Assembly: GCA_026874595.1 (NCBI GenBank) | Contig: CM049317.1 | Coordinates: 48,198,401 to 48,262,400, forward strand | Direction of reading: 5' to 3' | From: Sipunculus nudus | Taxonomy: Eukaryota > Annelida > Sipuncula > Golfingiida > Sipunculidae | DNA: 64,000 nucleotides | In this document: positions 58,184 through 64,000 of the stretch, piece by piece | How positions within the stretch are numbered: position 1 is the stretch's first letter | How the letters are laid out: the number at the start of each line of letters is the position of its first letter | Position numbers and translations under genes: made by a program | The notes under the pieces: generated by a model | Told to the model about the DNA's origin: nothing | Database searches by the model: none | The model's input: only the letters and a program-made list of their open reading frames with translations

Positions 58184-60900
58184 AAGTCATTCGTTGACGG
58201 GACTATTACCAATATACACAGTCAGGGCGAAAGAGACGGGTAAAAGCAATGTATCGCCAATGTTAGGTGCTTGAAATAGAATATGTTCATTCTTTTAAGA
58301 TATATGTTCAAATGTTTCCTAATTTATTGTGAATTTGCTTAATTATACTTAGTTATTACAGCATTATGATTAATTTATATATTATTAATAATCATGCTAT
58401 CTTAATTAACTATCTTGTAGACTTAGATCAAATAAATGCATTATAATATACGCTGCAAACCATTTACACGTCCGTTATTACATTCAGTTTCCTATTGTGA
58501 ATCCTTTATCAATACAATATTATCAGGACTGCTTATGTAAACCCTGGATCAAACTTATTTATAATATAACATGTATATTATAGTATTTCTATTAATAGAA
58601 ATGCAGTCTGGGCCTACATATATGCCCGCCAGGATCCCAATTGAACTTTGCGAGTGTTGCACAATGTTAACGTTCAAAACGTTACGGTTTGATCACATGA
58701 AGATAGATCAGAATAATAGGAACCGTAATACCGATGTATTTGCTGCACTCGGAAGGGATTGATAGCTTGTCCCTTCCCATAATGGTATATTATCCTTAAA
58801 GTAAAAAAAAAAATATATGGTGATCTAGATTACTTACAAAATTGAGTGGATCCTTCCAATCATATTTTTTTGTGACAAGCTACTAACTAACCGGGTAACC
58901 AGCAAAGCTAACATAAAACGTGTATATCGCCCCCGGCGGATTGATAATAACCCAAAATGAAAGTAACATACGTTGAAAAGATAACCAAAATAGATATGAT
59001 AGCATCATACATGTATGATTATTATGCATATGTCACAGGTGGTACCGCGTGCTGAGGCTAGGCTTCATAAATACAGCGGTTTGTGTGGCGCAGCTTATAC
59101 ATGCATGTTGTACAACATGGGGACGATAACCGCAAACATTCCAGAGAAAACATAACCCGTCCCAACTGTGTTGGCCGGATGAACTGTACAGTAAGAGAAG
59201 GATCCAGTCCACTCATACAATGGAAATTATAGGACCCATGACAAAGTTGCCTGATAACCATGGTTTAATTATCCAGAGGAAAACAATATTTCTTATCTCA
59301 TCTTATGATATTACATGAAAGGCACGTATTATTTACACTAATATGTGTGCTTTCTTATGTTATTAACTCATTTTGGTTTAATACAGAAGTGTCCCAGCAT
59401 AACCACCCTCGCCAAAAATACTTGCTATCTCCAACTAACTTGTTTTATACGTTATAATGGTTCTGTGTGTGAGTAGACACAGTGCACGTGTGTCAGTATT
59501 ATCTGACAGGAGGTCATATGCGCATGCACGACAATCTAATTGTCACTAAGATAATGTTGAGGTGTGAGAATTAATTTATAATTGATCATTTTCTTAAAAA
59601 ATGAATAAATAGATTTTTGTGGCATAGTCGATTCAAAACGATCATGCATGAACATGCAAATAATCTAATCCTGTCAGACGTATACGAACACAAAATAACA
59701 AACAGCATCAAAACAGAAACTTGTGCAGCCAACAATCATCCGATGGCAAGCGGACCTTGGATGCGGGTGGATTGATGGTTTTGTTATGAATACCGATGTA
59801 CATATCACACTTTTTACGGAGGTCAATATTTTAGGTACTAGTATACATCATCAAGGTAATATAGGAAGTACATAAAAATTATGGAATAACAATCAATCAT
59901 CGGTCGATTTTAATTTTTGATCATTGATTATAATTTTAAAACCAATTCCTTTCACTAGTATATAGTACACGTAATATTGTAATAACATAATATTTATATA
60001 TATATATATATATATATATACACCAAAATATTTTCAGGTGAAACATTATTTGATGTACATTTATATATAACATGCCTGTATGCGAATAGGCCTTTAAACT
60101 CGCATGGACTGTAGGTATTACATGTAACCAAACATAAACATTACTGCAGTATGAGGATCAGACTAGGCAAGCACAATACTGTTAAATTTTATTATTTCAA
60201 CCATTCAAATAAATTAACCGACAGGAGAGACAACCACCAAACCCGCACCGCACCTTAGGTTTACATGTATCATTCAATAACCAAATATATTTCCCAAAAT
60301 AAAATATTCATATCCTTCTTAACTTCTCGCGTCTTTGTTGATTATTTTAGAGACCGTGGGAACATCACCTTACTTACGATCTCGTTCTGATACTTCCTTG
60401 TCCATTTTACTCACTTAACTATCGCTAAGTTATCTTTGTTAACTTATAAAGCTGCATTTCACCTGAATACATAATCTACAAGAACCATGATCTGCTGTTT
60501 ATAATATTTGCACGGTATATACTCACTGCACTTTTAACCATACCACTACTGATAAAAACATGTTTCATTTTGCTCTATCATTAGTTGGATTAAATGCCAA
60601 ATTATCTGGACTATCGGACTAAATAAAATTGAAATTAATAATATTTTACTGTTCAACATAATTAAGAAAATAATGGTCCTGTTCAATACTTCATCGATAT
60701 TCATTTGCTAATTTTTTTTAGGAAACAAAGGACCCATGATGTTTGCATGACACGATACTAGTGTATTAGTGGGGTTAGTCTTACTGACGTGACCTTGTTC
60801 ATTATAAGAACATAGTCAGGGTGGAAGCGTAATTAAAACACTGTATCAATGTTATCAGGTGCTTGAAGGAGAATAGATTCATTTTTAATACAAATATTCT
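58184..60900. repeat. tandem segmental duplication: end of unit 1 and unit 2
   Basis: 58184-58310 completes unit 1 (CACAGTCAGGGCG…GGTGCTTGAAATAGAATA). 58310-60900 is unit 2 and ends with the matching ATAGTCAGGGTGG…GGTGCTTGAAGGAGAATA. A (TA)n run at 59995-60021 is inside. Units are diverged with many small indels. Confidence 0.8.
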
Positions 60901-61654
60901 AACGTCCATTATTCTTGTATATCTATAACACTACAAATTATTCACTACAATTTATTACAAATGAACATTTTTTTTCACTACTTGACTTCTTTTAACTCAA
61001 ATGTTATAGTAGAGACTAGTTACTAGCCCTGACCTAAAAATAACCAGTTGAAAAAAAAGACGCTAACAAAATGGTGCTGTAATGTGACAGCTATCATACA
61101 TCTTAACTAGGAAAAACTGCCGATAATTATATATCATATGGTTACATATATATTTAACATAACATATTGTTGTTATCTACACTAAGCTTTTTAGTTGTAT
61201 CATATGGTTTCATATTTATTTGACATAGCATGTTGTCAACTACACTAGGTTTTTAAGTTATTAACAGAACAGCAGCCCGGTTAGTTTTCTTCCCTGTTAT
61301 GTTTTTACATGTGTGTTGGCAAACATAATTTCTCCAGGAGTTTATATTAGTTGTGAATACAACAAAACTTTCATTTTTTTCTTTAATATTCCTCAAACGT
61401 ATTTTACTATACGTTAGTAAAGGCAGGGATGGCAGCCGATGTACACTTTTAAAGGGGATGATTCAGCAAGATCCTATGCGGAGGTATCCGTTTTATGTGG
61501 ATTTTTTTAGCCTTATACTGTTGAGTCAGCTACCTGCGAGGGGTATTGCAAACTGGCATATTGTTAAACCATTTTATATCCTTCAATGGACAGTGTCATA
61601 GACGCTAAATTCTATTGCTCTCTGATTGTTACCTTTAACCCTCCTTTCAAACCA
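60901..61654. other. noncoding stretch with a short duplication
   Basis: 61131-61196 and 61197-61260 are a direct duplication (TATCATATGGTTACATAT / TATCATATGGTTTCATAT). An open frame at 61353-61601 has no recognised motif. Confidence 0.5.
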
Positions 61655-61915
61655 TATACAACAGTTCAGTTTTGGTTCCAAAGGTTATAGTTTGTTACGG
61701 AACTTAATATCAACAGATCACGTAGTCGTTACGAGCATAAATTTTGTCATGGAGATAAAAAAATCAGATTCTGTAACACTAGGCAGCGTGACATGTCTAG
61801 GGGAATGAATTAAAGATGTCAATGGTATTTTGTTAACAAATAATTATAATTTATTCTCAAAACAACCCTGACATTACAATAGACTAAATCAATACAATTA
61901 CACAGTATAACAACA
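61655..61915. repeat. dispersed repeat, copy 2
   Basis: Same family and orientation as 2750-2998. Directly precedes the inverted L1-like segment. Confidence 0.6.
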
Positions 61916-61949
61916 GTACAACAGCAAATCAAAACAATTTTCTTCTGAC

Positions 61950-62228
61950 AATGTTTCAAATCATGCAAATATATCAGTTCGAAGGTTACTTCTCCGCCTT
62001 TCCAGGGTATCCTTGGAATTCCTCATTATATTTTTCATCTCTGCCATTGCATCGGGAATATTATAGCGTCCCTCTTCATCACTGCCCTCTAGACTGGCCA
62101 TTTTGCTTGGCGTATCTGGAACGTTTTCGTCCGCCTTACTATATTTTTTACGACTTTTTCATATATTTGTCAATGTCCCCGCTAGTAGTATCACTCCGTT
62201 TTGATTTTCTCGCACGGGCATGTGTCAT
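61950..62228 (-). pseudogene. L1-like ORF1, N-terminal part, inverted
   Basis: ATG at 62228 (minus) opens MTHARARKSKRSDTTSGDI and DKYMKKS, then a stop cluster and frameshift, then SKMASLEGSDEEGRYNIP, AEMKNIMRNSKDTLERRRSN and LRTDIFA. The Lys/Arg-rich head followed by a coiled-coil-like E-M-K…L-E-R segment is the usual ORF1p N-terminus. One frameshift near 62150. Confidence 0.55.
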
Positions 62229-62368
62229 AACGGTCCCAAACTTTTAACAGTGCCACGTATTGCGGAGCACCCTCACAACACGTCTTTACCGTGCAGCCAT
62301 GACACCCGAAAGACAAGATGATTCAAGAATTGAATGATCGTTTAAACAATTAACATAACAAAATAAAA

Positions 62369-62766
62369 TGGTTTCTTCGGGTACTAGGTGTCGGGCAGGA
62401 AAGCCGGACAGAAATTTGCAAAGAGACTGCTGCTAAAATTATTTCAGACCAAAAACTTTTAGGGGATTTGGGAAAAGACGAATACGAGAGAAAATAGAAA
62501 ATGCACACAGAGTAGGTCGACGGGGCGAAAGACCGAGGCATATTATTGTAAAGCTGCATGAAAGGCCGGATAGAAATGAAATTTTGCGACGGAGTAAACA
62601 ACACCAACATCTGACGGGTCGAATTCTCTTCGTCGAAGACTTGACACAGCAAGACTATAAACTAAAACAAAACCTTAAACAAAGAATGCAGGATGAAAAT
62701 AATGGTGGCAACAAAGTGAGATACAGGCGAGGCAAGCTTATAGTGAATGGTGAGGCTTTCCAGTGA
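62369..62766 (+). pseudogene. L1-like ORF1, RRM and C-terminal domain
   Basis: LRVLGVGQESRTEICKETA, LGKDEYERK, then after a one-base shift near 62490 IENAHRVGRRGERPRHIIVK, RNEILRRSK, LFVEDLTQQD and KLIVNGEAFQ with TGA/TGAAAC at the end. I-E-x-A-H-R-V/I-G followed by R-P-R-x-I-I-V-K is diagnostic of L1 ORF1p (Transposase_22 family). ORF1p is the RNA-binding chaperone of the retrotransposition particle. Not functional here. Confidence 0.8.
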
Positions 62767-63339
62767 AACCAGGTGTCGACGAAAACAGATTATGTTCATT
62801 TACACGTTTAGGTACCAGCTGCGACTGAGAGGACTGGTGTCAATCGCACTGTGACGACGAACCCATTCACTTTCTGCTCATGCGTTCATTTTTATGCAGT
62901 CACACTAACTCCACACCGAACTGTTTCGGTCAAAGGTTAAAATGGACAACGGAGCAACCAGACCAGTAGGCTGGGATACTATCACAGCAGGTTATATACG
63001 AACAGTGGAAAGATTTCCTTGTTTACATGTATGTTTTTTCTTGTTATATGTCATTCCTCACTTTGCTTTACTAATTGAACAATACTTAATGCTAGATTTT
63101 ACATATTATATACTCAAATTTGATTATGAAACATTTACCGTCATGCATTATCGCCAAAACTGGTCAGATCACTTGTTGACACGAACATCATTGCTCTTAG
63201 ATATTTTATATATATATTCAGGACTTCCGACATATAACTCAACGTTAATTTGTTAAAGGTTCAATATAAACGGATTGAAACTATACATTTGGGCTGCTCT
63301 TTCTTCCTTTTAATTAAAACTGACTATATGAAAGAGAGA
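62767..63339. other. junction between ORF1 and the remaining ORF2
   Basis: An open frame at 62942-63256 does not resemble an endonuclease. The first two thirds of the EN domain appear deleted or replaced. Confidence 0.35.
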
Positions 63340-64000
63340 GTAATCTGATTGATGTTTGGAGGGATTATAACCGCAGTGTAAGGAGATATACATGGTCTAG
63401 AATTGAACCGAATCCAATTTACTGTAGACTAGACTATTATTTATTTTCTAAATCAATAGGAAACAAAACTATTTATGCAGACATTTTGCCTAATTATAAA
63501 TCAGATCATTCAGCAATTAGTCTGGGAATAAAAATAGGTAAAGAACCGAGAGGTCCTGGTATTTGGAAATCAAACACCAGCCTTTTAAAAGAGAAAAATT
63601 ATATTGAAACTATTGAAGCAACAATAAAGAACACCGTAAAAGAAATTGTGGATGTACTTCAGCACTTATGTGGTCGACTATAAAATGTGTATAAGAAGAA
63701 ATTCAATCAGATACTCAATTCAATGGGCGCGTGATAAACAAAATTAAATAAGGAACTTGGAAGATAAATTAAAAGAGCTGTATGAGAGACATGATGTCCA
63801 CAACAACGCAGAAATAAAATTTTATGAAGAAAGACTAGAAACTATTATAAAAGAGAAACCAGAAGGAGCAATTATAAGATGCAAGGTTAGATGGTATGAG
63901 CAAGGCGAAAAATCAAGTAAATATTTTTTTAATTTAGAAAAGAAAAATTTTAATAATAAAAAGATAAACAAGAGTAGATTACTAGATGGGGCTGTTACGG
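63340..64000 (+). pseudogene. L1-like ORF2, endonuclease C-terminus and linker (continues past window)
   Basis: SNLIDVWRDYNRSVRRYTW, CRLDYYLFSKSI, NYKSDHSAISLGIKIG and PGIWKSNTSLL are the end of the AP-endonuclease (SDHS holds the catalytic Asp-His pair). Then WSTIK, RYSIQWARDKQN, NLEDKLKELYERHD, EGAIIRCKVRWYEQGEKSSK and YFFNLEKKN are the linker leading to the reverse transcriptase, which should lie beyond 64000. Frameshifts near 63655 and 63683 and an in-frame TAA near 63745 make it a pseudogene. Confidence 0.82.

Larger units (their letters stand above)
61930..64000. mobile_element. L1-like non-LTR retrotransposon with inverted 5' part
   Basis: The left part (61930-about 62340) reads as 5' UTR plus ORF1 N-terminus on the minus strand; the right part reads as ORF1 C-terminus and ORF2 on the plus strand and runs off the window. 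This order is what twin-primed reverse transcription gives. Most of the first half of the ORF2 endonuclease is missing (62770-63340 does not read as one). Confidence 0.7.

Noticed and set aside
61353-61601. 82-residue open frame left of the L1-like element
   Set aside because: No motif; low-complexity start; no supporting signals.

Overview
The window is animal nuclear DNA. It is AT-rich, gene-poor and intron-bearing, with many microsatellites, MITEs and decayed LINE fragments. Several short repeats resemble elements I associate with bivalve or other lophotrochozoan genomes: the TCAGCTGAGC-type MITE, the GGAATCTCATGAAATTTTC family, and TACAGTCGAGCCCGCTT-type pogo MITEs. A marine mollusc, probably a bivalve, is my inference from recalled style and has not been searched. 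Nothing suggests bacteria, operons or CRISPR.

Left end (1-10.6 kb): a two-copy tandem family of GNAT acetyltransferase genes. Copy A (exon 1 at 1-358, cut by the window edge; exon 2 at 1926-2564) looks intact. Copy B (7028-10553) keeps the same exon structure but has two one-base frameshifts, a 65-base deletion, and a 1,654-bp foldback element inserted in exon 2 with a clean 5-bp target duplication (GATGG). A 5'-truncated, broken non-LTR retrotransposon lies between the copies.

11-18.4 kb holds a long array of about 31-bp repeats (11.36-12.77 kb), one plausible orphan exon on the minus strand (16.08-16.22 kb), and the first of six copies of a MITE family.

18.4-21.7 kb holds the one long coding exon, on the minus strand: the 3'-terminal exon of a Glu/Val/Thr-rich protein with internal GFTFSADIS-type repeats and a Pro/Gln/Gly-rich tail. 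The sequence shows its acceptor splice site, stop and a likely poly(A) signal. I do not recognise the protein.

22-52 kb is mostly noncoding. It has AT microsatellites, pogo/Tigger-like elements (25.2, 28.2, 34.2-35.3 and 48.07-49.0 kb, the last with a transposase remnant), foldback repeats (24.4-25.0 and 26.23-26.36 kb), a second minisatellite (45.85-46.8 kb), a LINE endonuclease fragment (50.5-51.07 kb), and a few promoter or first-exon candidates (26.4, 37.1, 40.3 and 43.9-44.7 kb).

52.4-60.9 kb is a diverged tandem segmental duplication (unit about 2.1-2.6 kb). Its first unit was later split by a 3.79-kb element with about 355-bp inverted terminal repeats and internal repeats carrying TGACCTTGACC motifs. 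61.9-64 kb is an L1-like retrotransposon running off the right edge; its ORF1 N-terminal part is inverted, as expected from twin priming.

The genes do not form a pathway. The main story is local gene duplication and decay driven by repeats. No proven new system is present. The most unusual items are the two-domain GNAT tandem family with its disrupting foldback element, the unrecognised Glu-rich repeat protein, and the inverted-repeat element inside the tandem duplication.
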